NCBI RefSeq assembly: GCF_030813515.1
Contig: NZ_JAUSUK010000002.1
Coordinates: 1,488,001-1,552,000, forward strand
DNA length: 64,000 nt
DNA from: Rhodopseudomonas julia
GTDB lineage: Bacteria > Pseudomonadota > Alphaproteobacteria > Rhizobiales > Afifellaceae
Reading direction: 5' to 3'
Shown: positions 1 through 9,456 of the stretch, in pieces
Layout: the number at the start of each line of letters is the position of its first letter
Position numbering within the stretch: the stretch's first letter is position 1
The notes under the pieces: generated by a model
Seen by the model: only the letters and a program-made list of their open reading frames with translations
Database searches by the model: none
What the model was told of the DNA's origin: nothing
Made by a program: the position numbers and the translations under genes

Positions 1-1848
1 AGCCTCTTTCTTCAAAGGCACCGCCGCAACGAGCGAAAGCTCGGCCTCACCCGACAAGTCGTCTGGGGAAATGCCTTTCGACTTAGCCACGTCTAGCGGA
101 CCAGTATTGGAAAGCGCGGCAAGAGCGCCCGCCGGACCAATGAGGCGCAGGGTGAGGTCGCCGACGGCGTCCTTGCCTCCGAGGTCGGGAATAACGAGCA
201 ATGACCCAGCGGCTGAGAGCGCCGGATAGTTCGGCACCGCGACATCGGCTGAATCCAACGCAATCGTCGCCGTGGCGTCAGCCAGCCTTACAGAGCCTTT
301 CGCATTGACGAAATCCGGCAGATCGGGAGCGGGCGTGAAACGCCCAGAATGAAACGGCACATCTCCGGACAAGCCATACTTCGGCAGAACCTTGTCCTTG
401 CCCTCGGGACCGATGTGATCGGGCGGCAATGCTACCTGCAACTCAACGGGTCCAACGACGCCCTCTTTGAGATTGTCCTGAAGCCAATGGAGCACGCCTG
501 GCGCCAGGAATCCCGGCCAGAGCGCCACGAAGAGCGAACTCGGCATCTCGCTGATGGATACGGCCAAGGCGAGGCCCGGAGAGGCGCCGTCGGGATGCCA
601 GCCACCAACGACGCTGATGTTGCCGGCAGGATTGGCGACCGAGAAACGATCGATCGAGACGCTGCCGCGAGCCGGATCGAATGTGACGTCGAATTCGCCC
701 CGCACCTGTTCGCGCACACCGCCCGGGGCAAAGACCACGCCGGAGGGCATTCGCGCACGTACCTCCACCGGTTCGTCGACATCGTTGAGATCGAGCGCCA
801 CGGCCAGCCCAAACAGGCCGGCAGAACTTGCTACATAGGCCCGCTTGAAGAGTATCTCGTCGCCTTTGGGCGGCAACGTAAAGGCAAAGCGCGCATCGTT
901 CAGATAGAAGGAGCTATCGTCGTCGATCGTGACGGGCCCCGGCGTCAGTCCGATCTCGCCCAGAAGCTGCACGTCATCAACACCGGCCTTAAAGCGGGCA
1001 TGAAGCTGCAAGCGACCGGCATAGCTTTGTTGCGTCTGCGGATTCGCCAATGTTGGAACGAGCGTCGCAAGCGGGAGATCGTCGAGATTGAGCTCCACGA
1101 TGTCGGCGCCGCTCTCGCGCGTGCGCTCTACGGTCAATGACCAGAAAGCCCCAGCCGCAGACGCCTGGAGCCACAGTTTGCTGCGCTCCTCTCCAAGCGG
1201 CTGCCAGGTGAAATCGGAAATCTGGCCGGTCAAAGGTGGAAGATCGGAACGCGGCAATTCGAGCTTGATGTTCTCGACCTCGAAATCCTCGAATCCGAGC
1301 TTGCGCAAGGTGACGTCCGCTTCGACGACGCCTTCGGCGAAGGAGCGCGCGAACTGGCGGATCAATTCGGCGCGTGGCTGCGCCTGTGCGGCACTTTCCG
1401 GCAATTGCAGGGACACTTCCACTTGCGAGATCCGCACATGCCGCGGCTTGATCCAGGTCTCGCGCCAGTCGCGCAGCGACGAGGAAACGGCCATCGTCTT
1501 CGCCTTGATGTGCAAGGCGGGGCCGAAGCTGAAGTCGACGTCTCCCGCTTCAAGCACGAGGCCGCTGCCAGCTTCCCAGTACGCACGGATGCTGCCAAGC
1601 TCGACCTGGGCTCCGGGCGGGACACGGTCTTCGAGCCTCGCCTCGAGACGGTCCCGCAGCCAAGTCGGACCGAAGCCCTCACCGGTCAGGCTGTAAACGA
1701 GGCTGCCCGCGACCAGAACCAACAGACTGAGCACCACAAGCAGGGATAGAAAAGCGGCGCGAAGGATCCGACGCATGGCACGACGCGTGGCTCGCGGAGC
1801 GTCCTCACCCGGCTTTTCGGTCGTTGACTTGGGTTCCTGCGACAGCAT
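1..1848 (-). CDS. AsmA/YhdP-like DUF3971 protein, C-terminus outside window
   Basis: A reading frame with no stop runs from an ATG at 1848 to the window edge (616 codons), so the C-terminus is missing. The N-terminus is basic and then has one membrane segment at about residues 28-46 (LSLLVVLSLLVLVAGSLVY). After it comes a long beta-rich periplasmic-type region with motifs typical of DUF3971/AsmA-like proteins, for example LEAGDVDFSFGPALHIKA and LPSSLFVALWPGFLAPGVLHW-like text. The family is thought to span the periplasm and take part in envelope lipid transport or homeostasis; no enzymatic motif is visible. It is transcribed divergently from bcp. Plus-strand ORFs over this stretch are antisense shadows. 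Confidence 0.8.
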   Translation of the reverse strand, partial: MLSQEPKSTTEKPGEDAPRATRRAMRRILRAAFLSLLVVLSLLVLVAGSLVYSLTGEGFGPTWLRDRLEARLEDRVPPGAQVELGSIRAYWEAGSGLVLEAGDVDFSFGPALHIKAKTMAVSSSLRDWRETWIKPRHVRISQVEVSLQLPESAAQAQPRAELIRQFARSFAEGVVEADVTLRKLGFEDFEVENIKLELPRSDLPPLTGQISDFTWQPLGEERSKLWLQASAAGAFWSLTVERTRESGADIVELNLDDLPLATLVPTLANPQTQQSYAGRLQLHARFKAGVDDVQLLGEIGLTPGPVTIDDDSSFYLNDARFAFTLPPKGDEILFKRAYVASSAGLFGLAVALDLNDVDEPVEVRARMPSGVVFAPGGVREQVRGEFDVTFDPARGSVSIDRFSVANPAGNISVVGGWHPDGASPGLALAVSISEMPSSLFVALWPGFLAPGVLHWLQDNLKEGVVGPVELQVALPPDHIGPEGKDKVLPKYGLSGDVPFHSGRFTPAPDLPDFVNAKGSVRLADATATIALDSADVAVPNYPALSAAGSLLVIPDLGGKDAVGDLTLRLIGPAGALAALSNTGPLDVAKSKGISPDDLSGEAELSLVAAVPLKKEA

Positions 1849-1973
1849 TTTCTTCCGAATCGGATCTCGCTCTTCCCAAGGTAGCTGCCAACGATAGACA
1901 ACTTGGCGAGCGCAGGCACGAAATCGCACCCTAAAGTTCACCTGATTTCCAAACACGTCGAAAGGATGACGAG

Positions 1974-2450
1974 ATGGCGAAGGCCCCCGATGTCGGCGAT
2001 CCGGCCCCGGACTTCACTCTTCCAACCGATGGAGGCGGCGAATTCTCGCTCGCCGCGCATCGCGGCGAGCCGGTCGTGATCTACTTTTATCCGAAGGACA
2101 ACACGCCCGGTTGCACCAAAGAGGCGATCTCCTTCAGCTCCGAAATCGAGGCGTTTCGCTCCGCCGGCATTTCTGTCGTCGGGATTTCTCCCGATAGCGC
2201 AGCGAGCCACGACAAGTTCAAGACGAAGCACGACCTCTCCGTCACCCTCGTTTCCGATGAAGATACGAAGGTTTGCGAGGCCTATGGCGTGTGGGCAGAA
2301 AAATCCATGTACGGCCGCCGCTTTATGGGTGTCGAGCGTTCGACCTTTCTGATCGACCGCGACGGCGTGATCGCGCGCGTCTGGCGCAAGGTGAAAGTCC
2401 CCGGTCATGTCGCGGACGTTTTGGAAGCCGCACGGATGATGGCGACCTGA
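1974..2450 (+). CDS. bcp: Bcp/PrxQ-type peroxiredoxin (thioredoxin-dependent thiol peroxidase)
   Basis: The 158-aa protein has the thioredoxin-fold AhpC/TSA signature: GDPAPDFTLP at the N-terminus, then YPKDNTPGCTKEA with the peroxidatic Cys at about residue 46, and TFLIDRDGVI later. Bcp enzymes reduce organic hydroperoxides and H2O2 in the cytoplasm using thioredoxin. Escherichia coli Bcp has a resolving Cys five residues after the peroxidatic one; here that position is not Cys (CTKEAISF), so it may use a 1-Cys mechanism or the later Cys in TKVCEAYG. An SD-like AAGGATGACGAG precedes the ATG. It lies alone between a divergent DUF3971 gene and an M23 peptidase gene. Confidence 0.93.
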   Translation: MAKAPDVGDPAPDFTLPTDGGGEFSLAAHRGEPVVIYFYPKDNTPGCTKEAISFSSEIEAFRSAGISVVGISPDSAASHDKFKTKHDLSVTLVSDEDTKVCEAYGVWAEKSMYGRRFMGVERSTFLIDRDGVIARVWRKVKVPGHVADVLEAARMMAT

Positions 2451-2550
2451 GAAGGATATCGGCGCATCAATCGCTCAGGCGGAAACGCGATATTAACCAT
2501 GGGCTGCGAGGGTCTTTACCTCCTCTCAACCATACCGCGCCTTCGTGCTC

Positions 2551-3903
2551 ATGGTCCCCTTCTCAAGTTCCCAGCCTTCTTCCAAACGCCGAAAAGAACC
2601 GCCGCGCGTCATCATCTCCCGGCGCGGGCGACTCACATCCTACACGCTTCGGCCCTGGCTCTTCGGGTCGATCGCCAGCGTCTTCGTCCTGTTCGGGACA
2701 GGCTATATCGGCGGAACCGCCTACCTCTTTTATCGGGACGGCCTCCTCGATGCGGCCGTCGCCCGTCAGGCGGAGCTGCAACATGTCTATGAAGACCGGA
2801 TTGCGCGGCTGAGAGGCGAAATCGACAAAGTCACCAGCAAGCATCTCGTCGAGACGCAATCGATGGAGGAGCAATTGGCGACCTTGCTCGACCGTCAGGA
2901 GGCGATCTTCCGTCGCCAGTCGCTCCTCGACGACGTGATGCAAAGGGCCGAGGCAGCCGGCATCAGCATTGCCGAAACACGCATGACGACGCCGAGGCCG
3001 CGACCCGAGCGACCGTTCAAGCAATTGGCGGCCGCACCAGAAGACCGTTCGGATCCAGAGGAAAGCCAAGCGCTCGGCTATGCCGAGGACGGACGCTCGC
3101 GGGCAGACATCATCACCGGGAGCATTTTCGCTCACCCGGGGGAGGCTGAGGTCAAACCGGCGGCGGCCAAAACGAGCGCTCTCGAGAGCGACAAGCTGCG
3201 CCCGCTCCTCAAATCGATGGATGGAGCGTTGCGAGACAGCTTCGCAACGCAACTGGATGCCGCAGCGGTTCTCTCAGCCGCGTCTTACGCCGAAACCGAA
3301 CGCCTCGAGACGACGCTCAACGATCTCGGCTTTTCGAACCTCGTTCCGAGGAAGAGAGCCTCCACGGGCGATGACGCTACAGGCGGACCTTTCGTGCCCG
3401 TCGACGGCGACGCGGCCTTGCGCGGCCTCGCCTTCGTGGAAACCATCGACGGGATCGATTCCACTCTCGCCAATGTGCGGGATATGCGCCGCAAGCTCGC
3501 GTCTTTGCCTCTCGGACGCCCCATCATCGCGCCACGGTCTTCCGGCTTCGGCTATCGCACGGACCCGTTTTTGAAGCGGCCGGCCTTGCATACAGGAATC
3601 GACTTCCGTGCCGTGAGCGGGTCGCCGGTTCGCGCCACGGCTCCGGGCGAAGTCGTCGAAGCCGGATGGAACGGCGGTTATGGCAAGATGATCGAGATCC
3701 GCCACGCTCACGGCGTCAGCACGCGCTATGGACATCTGTCGCGCATCGACGTGAAGGTCGGCGACAAGATCACCACCGGCGAAGTCATCGGACGCGTCGG
3801 CTCGACCGGGCGCTCCACGGGCCCGCACCTTCACTACGAAACAAGGCGCGACGGCCGGCCGGAAGACCCGACGCCGTTCTTGAAAACCGAGCGCTTCAGC
3901 TAA
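2551..3903 (+). CDS. M23 (LytM) family metallopeptidase, membrane-anchored
   Basis: The 450-aa protein has a basic cytoplasmic N-terminus, one membrane segment at about residues 36-60, a coiled-coil region at about 66-130, a low-complexity linker and a C-terminal LytM domain at about 330-440. The zinc-site motifs are intact: H-x3-D in LHTGIDF and H-x-H in PHLHYE. Enzymes of this family cut peptidoglycan cross-bridges, and coiled-coil members with a single TM often act in cell-wall remodelling or division. The ATG at 2551 is used; a GTG two codons upstream (2545) is possible. The gene is convergent with prfB. Confidence 0.88.
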   Translation: MVPFSSSQPSSKRRKEPPRVIISRRGRLTSYTLRPWLFGSIASVFVLFGTGYIGGTAYLFYRDGLLDAAVARQAELQHVYEDRIARLRGEIDKVTSKHLVETQSMEEQLATLLDRQEAIFRRQSLLDDVMQRAEAAGISIAETRMTTPRPRPERPFKQLAAAPEDRSDPEESQALGYAEDGRSRADIITGSIFAHPGEAEVKPAAAKTSALESDKLRPLLKSMDGALRDSFATQLDAAAVLSAASYAETERLETTLNDLGFSNLVPRKRASTGDDATGGPFVPVDGDAALRGLAFVETIDGIDSTLANVRDMRRKLASLPLGRPIIAPRSSGFGYRTDPFLKRPALHTGIDFRAVSGSPVRATAPGEVVEAGWNGGYGKMIEIRHAHGVSTRYGHLSRIDVKVGDKITTGEVIGRVGSTGRSTGPHLHYETRRDGRPEDPTPFLKTERFS

Positions 3904-3914
3904 GGGCGCAAAGC

Positions 3915-3953
3915 CCATCCCTCACCTGAATTCTGCATTCTTGAGAGGGATGG
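3915..3953. terminator. Hairpin between convergent M23 gene and prfB
   Basis: A perfect 9-bp stem (CCATCCCTC at 3915-3923 and GAGGGATGG at 3945-3953) encloses a 21-nt loop between two converging genes. No T-tract follows on either strand, so factor-independent termination would be weak. It could instead protect the 3' ends of the transcripts. Confidence 0.4.
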
Positions 3954-3975
3954 TGCCGCGCAGACGGAAAAGCGG

Positions 3976-5101
3976 CTATTCGGCCGCTTCCTCAGTGTTG
4001 TCAGTGCTGCCCACGCGCTGGGCGAGAGCCGCTTCCATGAAGCCGTCCAGATCCCCGTCGAGAACCTCCGACGGCGTCGTGTGCTCCACGGATGTGCGCA
4101 GGTCTTTGACCAGCTGGTAAGGCTGCAGCACATACGAGCGGATCTGATGACCCCAGCCGATTTCGGACTTGGCTTCGTGGGCCTCTTGGATCGATTCCTC
4201 GCGCTTCTTCAGCTCCATCTCATAGAGCCTCGACTTCAACGCCTTCATGGCGTTGGCGCGATTCTGGTGCTGCGACTTCTCCGATGACGTGACCACGATG
4301 CCTGTCGGCAAGTGCGTAATACGCACGGCCGAATCGGTCGTGTTGACGTGCTGTCCGCCTGCACCCGAGGAACGGTAGGTGTCGATGCGGATATCCTTGT
4401 CCTGGATCTCGATCTCGATGTTGTCGTCGACAACCGGATAGACCCAGACGGAGGAGAACGACGTATGCCGGCGAGCCTGGCTGTCGAAGGGCGAAATCCG
4501 GACGAGACGGTGAACGCCCGATTCGGTCTTCAGCCAACCATAGGCATTCTCGCCTTTGAGCAGGAGGGTAGCTGACTTGATGCCGGCTTCTTCGCCGTCG
4601 GTCTGCGAGATGAGTTCGACGGAGAATTTTCGACGCTCGCCCCAGCGCGTATACATGCGCAAGAGCATTGAGGCCCAGTCCTGGCTCTCCGTACCGCCCG
4701 CGCCGGCGTGGACTTCGAGATAGGCATCGCTCGCATCGGCTTCGCCTGAAAGCAGCGCTTCGACCTGCCGCCTCTGCACGTCCTTATGCAGAGCCACGAG
4801 GGACTTCTCGGCCTCGGCAATGACGGTCTCGTCGTCTTCCTCCTCGGCAAGCTCGATCAGCTCGATGCTGTCGGCGATGCTCGCTTCGATCTCACGGACG
4901 CCGGAAATGGCCGTCTCCAGCCGCTGGCGCTCGCGCATCACCTTCTGAGCTTCCTGCGGGTCATCCCACAGCGTCGGGTCTTCGACACGTTCGTTCAGCT
5001 TGGCGAGACGTTTCTGAGAGACATCCCAGTCAAAGATGCCTCCTTATCAGGGTCAGCGCCTCCCTGATCTCGTCAACGAGGTTTTCGATTTCGGCGCGCA
5101 T
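3976..5101 (-). CDS. prfB: Peptide chain release factor 2, with programmed +1 frameshift
   Basis: RF2 ends translation at UGA and UAA. The coding region starts at ATG 5101 ([14 protein letters not shown]), runs 23 codons to an in-frame TGA at 5030-5032, then continues in the +1 frame as [16 protein letters not shown] to a stop at 3976, giving 374 aa, the usual RF2 length. The slip site AGG AGG CAT CTT TGA C has the classical SD-like stimulator three bases before CTT and a C after TGA, as in the E. coli autoregulatory frameshift. The RF2 tripeptide SPF (ISPFDSQ) and catalytic GGQ (GAGGQHVN) are present. An automatic call starting near 4941 would lose the first 50 or so residues. Confidence 0.96.
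5030..5047 (-). promoter_or_regulatory. prfB: prfB programmed +1 frameshift site
   Basis: On the minus strand the bases read ATA AGG AGG CAT CTT TGA C. The AGGAGG acts as an internal Shine-Dalgarno, CTT is the slippery P-site codon, and TGA followed by C is a poorly recognised RF2 stop. Low RF2 favours slipping into the +1 frame. This is established autoregulation of prfB and every element is visible here. Confidence 0.95.
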
Positions 5102-5126
5102 CTTGTCCTCATGCAAATGTACCGAC

Positions 5127-5151
5127 GGCGGCGCCCCAGGGGAGCGCCGCC
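5127..5151 (-). other. GC-rich hairpin between mrcA and prfB
   Basis: GGCGGCGC (5127-5134) pairs with GCGCCGCC (5144-5151), with a further CCC/GGG pairing possible inside the loop. It sits in the 86-nt gap between the mrcA stop and the prfB start. No T-run follows, so it may be a partial terminator or a processing or stability element in a shared mRNA. Confidence 0.45.
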
Positions 5152-5187
5152 TGATGAAAGAGTGAGGCGTAACGCTTTTGCGTCGGC

Positions 5188-7617
5188 CTAGTAAAGGCCG
5201 CCGGTTCCGGTGCTGATCGCCCTGTCGGCCTCAGGCGTCACGGTCAAAGGCTGACCGGAGGAATCCTGGTAGCCGATGATGGAGTAGCTGGAGGGAGGCG
5301 CCGTACCCGGCTTGAAGGCTTCCATGATGACCTTCTCCCCTTCGGCACCACTGGCGCGCAGGCCGGTGCGGGCATCGATCGGGATGAGCTGGATGCCCGG
5401 CGGCACCTGGAAGGGCTTGGCCGGCTCGTCGGCAAGCGCCACTTTCATGAAATCTGCAAAGATCGGCGCCGCAAGGACACCGCCCGTCGAGCCCCGACCC
5501 ATCGGCTTTGGCTGGTCGTAGCCGATGAAGACACCGACGACGAGGTCGGGCGAGAAGCCGATGAACCAGGCATCCTTCTCCTCGTTCGTCGTTCCGGTCT
5601 TGCCGGCGATCGGCTTGCCGACGACCTTGACGCGGCTACCTGTGCCCCGCTGGACGACGCCCTCCATCATCGAGGTGATCTGGTAGGCCGTCATCGGATC
5701 AAGGATCTGTTCGCGCTGGTCGATCAGCTCCGGCTCGGCCTGTCCGTGCCAGTCCTGCGCTTCGCAGCCAATGCACTCCCGCTGATCATGCTGATAAATG
5801 GTCTTGCCGTAGCGGTCCTGAATCCGGTCGATCAAGGTGGCGTTGATCTTACGCCCGCCATTGGCGATCGTGCCATAGGCCGTCACGAGCCGCAGAACGG
5901 TGGTTTCGCCGGCACCCAACGCCATCGGCAGATAAGGCTTCAGGTCGTCATAGATGCCGAAGCGTTCCGCATATTCCGCGACCAACGGCATGCCCATATC
6001 CTGAGCCAGGCGCACGGTCATGACGTTGCGCGAATGCTCGATGCCGATGCGCAGCGTCGAGGGCCCATAATACTTGTTGGAGTAATTCTGCGGCCGCCAG
6101 ATCTTGTCACCGGCCTTGATCTCGATCGGGGCGTCCATGACCACCGAAGACGGCGTGTAGCCATTGTCGAGAGCCGTCGCGTAGACGAACGGCTTGAAGG
6201 ACGAGCCCGGCTGGCGATAGGCCTGTGTCGCGCGGTTGAATTTGCTCTGGTCGAAGGAAAAGCCGCCCACCAATGCACGGACGCGGCCCGTATAGGGATC
6301 CATGGCGACCATGGCGCCCTGGATCTTCGGCGCCTGTCGGAGCTTGTAGATGCCCTTCTTATCGGCATCCTCTTCGACGAAGATGACGTCTCCGGCGCTC
6401 AAAACATCGCCCGCCGATTTGACGCTGCGCTTCGCCCATTTCATGTTCGAGACAGGCAGGACGCCGGTTTCGCGCTCATCGGAGAGTTTTCCCGAGATGA
6501 GCCGCTTCGGCTTCAGACCGATATCGGCCTCACCGTCACCCGTCGCCAACACGACGGCGAGATGCCATTCTGGAACGTCGGAGAGGCCGTCCACCTCCCC
6601 CAGCTTCTTGCCCCAATCGCCGGCGATGTCGATGCGGTCGACCGGACCGCGATAACCGCGCTTTTCGTCAAAGGCGATCAGACCCTTCTGCAGCGTCTTG
6701 CGGGCAAGCGCCTGAAGCTGAGGGTCGAGGGTGGTGCGCACAGACAGTCCGCCCTCATAGAGCTTTTCGCTGCCGTACATATCGATCAGACGGCGGCGCA
6801 CCTCTTCAGCGAAATATTCGGACGCGAAAAGATACTGCCCGCGCGGACGCGGATTGACGTCAAGCGGCTCGGTCTTTGCCTTCTGTGCATCCTCGGCACG
6901 GATGTAGCCGTTCTCCAGCATCTGATCGATCACCCAATTGCGGCGATCGACGGCACGCTCGGTATCGCGGAACGGATTGTAGTTCTCAGGCGCCTTCGGC
7001 AGAGCAGCGAGATAGGCCGCCTCCGCCAGTGTCAGCTCATTCACGGATTTGTCGAAATAATTGAGCGACGCGGCTGCGATGCCATAAGAGCCGAGGCCGA
7101 GATAGATCTCGTTGAGATAGAGCTCGAGGATGCGGTCCTTGGAATAGGCCTGCTCGATGCGAAGCGACAGAAGCGCTTCCTTGATCTTGCGCTCGTAGGT
7201 GCGCTCGTTCGTGAGTAGAAAATTCTTTGCCACCTGCTGGGTGATGGTGGAGGCACCCTGCAGTTTGCCCGAGCCGCTGTTCCTGAGATTGGAGACGACG
7301 GCGCGAAGGATACCTTCCACGTCGATCCCAGGATGGTTGTAGAAATTCTTGTCCTCGGCAGACAGATAGGCCGCCTTGACCAGGTCCGGCACGGCCTGAA
7401 TCGGCAGATAGAGCCGCCGCTGGCGCGCATATTCGGCAACAAGCTGGCCGTCGTCAGCATGGATGCGCGTCATCACCGGCGGCTCGTATTTGGCAAGCAC
7501 GTCGTAATCTGGAAGATCCTGATTGTAGCGATGCAGCAGGAAGCCGGCCACAGCCGCCACGCACAGCGCCAGAAGCGCGCCGATGCCGAACAAATAGCCG
7601 ATTAATCGCAAGAACAT
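5188..7617 (-). CDS. mrcA: Penicillin-binding protein 1A (bifunctional transglycosylase/transpeptidase)
   Basis: This 809-aa class A PBP polymerises lipid II into glycan strands and cross-links them in the periplasm. There is an N-terminal membrane anchor at about residues 5-28. A GT51 domain follows, with EDKNFYNHPGID containing the catalytic Glu, GASTITQQVAKN, and KIKEALLSLRIE. The transpeptidase domain has SSFK in PGSSFKPF (active-site Ser and Lys), SRN in IEHSRNVMT, and KTGT in AGKTGTTNEEKDAWF. Length and motifs match alphaproteobacterial PBP1a, including the OB-like insertion. It lies downstream of an amidase gene on the same strand, making a cell-wall pair. Confidence 0.96.
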   Translation of the reverse strand: MFLRLIGYLFGIGALLALCVAAVAGFLLHRYNQDLPDYDVLAKYEPPVMTRIHADDGQLVAEYARQRRLYLPIQAVPDLVKAAYLSAEDKNFYNHPGIDVEGILRAVVSNLRNSGSGKLQGASTITQQVAKNFLLTNERTYERKIKEALLSLRIEQAYSKDRILELYLNEIYLGLGSYGIAAASLNYFDKSVNELTLAEAAYLAALPKAPENYNPFRDTERAVDRRNWVIDQMLENGYIRAEDAQKAKTEPLDVNPRPRGQYLFASEYFAEEVRRRLIDMYGSEKLYEGGLSVRTTLDPQLQALARKTLQKGLIAFDEKRGYRGPVDRIDIAGDWGKKLGEVDGLSDVPEWHLAVVLATGDGEADIGLKPKRLISGKLSDERETGVLPVSNMKWAKRSVKSAGDVLSAGDVIFVEEDADKKGIYKLRQAPKIQGAMVAMDPYTGRVRALVGGFSFDQSKFNRATQAYRQPGSSFKPFVYATALDNGYTPSSVVMDAPIEIKAGDKIWRPQNYSNKYYGPSTLRIGIEHSRNVMTVRLAQDMGMPLVAEYAERFGIYDDLKPYLPMALGAGETTVLRLVTAYGTIANGGRKINATLIDRIQDRYGKTIYQHDQRECIGCEAQDWHGQAEPELIDQREQILDPMTAYQITSMMEGVVQRGTGSRVKVVGKPIAGKTGTTNEEKDAWFIGFSPDLVVGVFIGYDQPKPMGRGSTGGVLAAPIFADFMKVALADEPAKPFQVPPGIQLIPIDARTGLRASGAEGEKVIMEAFKPGTAPPSSYSIIGYQDSSGQPLTVTPEADRAISTGTGGLY

Positions 7618-7765
7618 GAAGGGGCTGCCCCACCTATTCGGAAAAGCCGATATTGCTAAAGATCGGCTTCATCCAGTTTTGTGATGAAACTGAGGCGGTT
7701 CCCGGCGGCACCGCCCCGGCGCTGGCTCTGTCGCCAATAAGCCACACGCTTTCTCGTGATCTTCC

Positions 7766-8986
7766 TCAGCGCCGGGCGACGCCCGGCAAGGCGAGATACT
7801 TCTCCACGGCGCTGGCCACAGCCTCGCTCGTGCGCTCTCGCCATTCATCCGACTGAAAAAGCTTCTCGTCCACATTATTGGAAAGATAGCCGAGTTCCAA
7901 GAGCACCGAGGGCACGTCCGGCGCCTTGAGAACACGAAAGGATGCGCCGCGGCGAGGCTTTTTGTTGAGGACCATCTCCGCGCCAAGATCCTTCACCAGG
8001 TCGGCGGCAAAACGCATCGAGAGGTTGCGGGTCTCACGCCTCGCCAGATCGAAGAGGATCGTCGCAACCTCGTCCGGCTGATCTTCGATGGCGAGGCCCG
8101 CCAGAATGTCGGCCCGATTCTCGCGCGCTGCGAGACGTGCCGCAAGCACGTCGGACGCTTCTTCTGAAAGCGTGTAGACGGTGGCTCCACGCACGTAATC
8201 CTGCGGCACGGTATCGGCATGGACGGAAATGAAAAGCGCCGCCCCCTCGCGTCTGGCGAAAGCAACGCGCTTGCCAAGGGACAGGAAGACGTCGTCGTCG
8301 CGCGTGAGGATCGGGATCGTCTTGCCGCGCTCGATCAGGACCTCGCGCAACGCCTTCGCAAAGCCGAGCGTGATGTCCTTTTCCAAAAGCCCATCTGAGC
8401 TGATCGCACCGGAGTCGATGCCGCCGTGGCCGGGATCGATGACGACGACCGGTCGGCTGTCGGCTGCGTCGGGCCGATCGATCGGGATCTCGTGCGCCTC
8501 GGACGACACGCCGGCCTCCCCCTCTTGAAGCGAGGCGAGCGCCGGCGTGGGTTCGCTGATCGGCGCAGCCTCCTCCAGAAAAGCTTCCGCCGTGGAGGGA
8601 ACCATGTCGAGGACGAGGCGAGCCGGCTGTTCGGCAACCTCCGGCATCAGATAGGATTTTTCCACCGCAACCGGACCCGTCAGGTCGAGGACCACGCGAC
8701 CACGCGAGGCCGCGATCTGGCCGAAGCGGTAATCGCTGACGAGACCAACCGCCTTGGCCTTGGAAGCCGGCGCGACAAATTCCGTATCGGGAAGATCGAC
8801 AACAAGCCGATAGGGAGCGCGTAACCGCAAGATGTGAAAGCGGGGTTCCCCTTCCACGTCGAGCACCATACGCGTGCGTTCACTATCTCCAACAACACGG
8901 ATGTCGGAAACCTTCGCGGCAAGGGCCGGAGAAGCTGCAAGCCAAGGCAAGACGAGCAGCATGAGGGCGAAGCGGACCATGCCCAC
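7766..8986 (-). CDS. amiC: AMIN-domain N-acetylmuramoyl-L-alanine amidase
   Basis: The 406-aa protein begins with a signal peptide (MVRFALMLLVLPWLAASPALA), then an AMIN domain at about residues 25-120 that binds peptidoglycan and localises the enzyme, a linker, and an Amidase_3 domain from about residue 180. Zinc ligands and catalytic residues are visible: His in DPGHGG, Glu in LLEKDIT, His in SVHAD, and Glu in LLELGYLSNN. Such enzymes cleave septal peptidoglycan during daughter-cell separation. The symbol amiC is by similarity of architecture. It is divergent from rne and 148 bp upstream of mrcA. Confidence 0.92.
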   Translation of the reverse strand: MGMVRFALMLLVLPWLAASPALAAKVSDIRVVGDSERTRMVLDVEGEPRFHILRLRAPYRLVVDLPDTEFVAPASKAKAVGLVSDYRFGQIAASRGRVVLDLTGPVAVEKSYLMPEVAEQPARLVLDMVPSTAEAFLEEAAPISEPTPALASLQEGEAGVSSEAHEIPIDRPDAADSRPVVVIDPGHGGIDSGAISSDGLLEKDITLGFAKALREVLIERGKTIPILTRDDDVFLSLGKRVAFARREGAALFISVHADTVPQDYVRGATVYTLSEEASDVLAARLAARENRADILAGLAIEDQPDEVATILFDLARRETRNLSMRFAADLVKDLGAEMVLNKKPRRGASFRVLKAPDVPSVLLELGYLSNNVDEKLFQSDEWRERTSEAVASAVEKYLALPGVARR

Positions 8987-9456
8987 CTTCTTCAGTTCTT
9001 AGAAAACGCCTCGCTTCTCTCTAAAGGATGTGGCAAGGCAAAGGCGAGCGAATGTGGTTTTCACGTCTCCACGTCGCAACGTTCTCTTGAATCGAACGAA
9101 GCTCGTTTATAAGAGAGAGAATGACGGATTCTTCTCCGGCTGTCATCGGGTGCGGCGTTGTAAAGATCAACGCCCTTCAACCGACTTTACGGAGGCGAAG
9201 ACGGACCAGCCGGACGCACCGCTGGTCTCTGGCGGCATGAGCCGCAACGACTTGGAAAGGCAGCCCATGGGTGACCGCGCCCGCAACGCTCAGCAGCTGA
9301 TGGTTCTGCCGCAAAGGCAGAACGCGCAGCAGCCGATGCTTCCGCGGCGACACGCGCTGGCGCCTGTTCTCCCCTTATTCACATTTGGCCCCGGCCGCGC
9401 GCCACGAGCAACTGGCGCGCCTGACGCATATCCGGCCCGGGGCGGAGTCACACACT
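8987..9456 (+). promoter_or_regulatory. Intergenic region holding rne promoter and long 5' leader
   Basis: This 470-bp gap separates the divergent amidase and rne genes and holds no convincing ORF. A sigma70-like pair, TTGAAT (9087-9092) and TATAAG (9108-9113) with a short 15-bp spacer, would start transcription near 9120 and give a leader of about 335 nt. In the leader, GTTCTGCC (9303-9310) and GGCAGAAC (9316-9323) form a perfect 8-bp hairpin with a GCAAA loop. Enterobacterial rne also has a long structured leader through which RNase E represses its own mRNA; the same role here is inferred. Confidence 0.5.

Noticed and set aside
349-1140. 263-aa plus-strand ORF
   Set aside because: It is antisense to the DUF3971 gene, whose minus-strand frame has a membrane anchor and family-like text; the plus ORF shows no SD or domain.
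5746-7218. 490-aa plus-strand ORF opposite mrcA
   Set aside because: Antisense shadow of PBP1a in high-GC DNA; the minus strand has all catalytic motifs.
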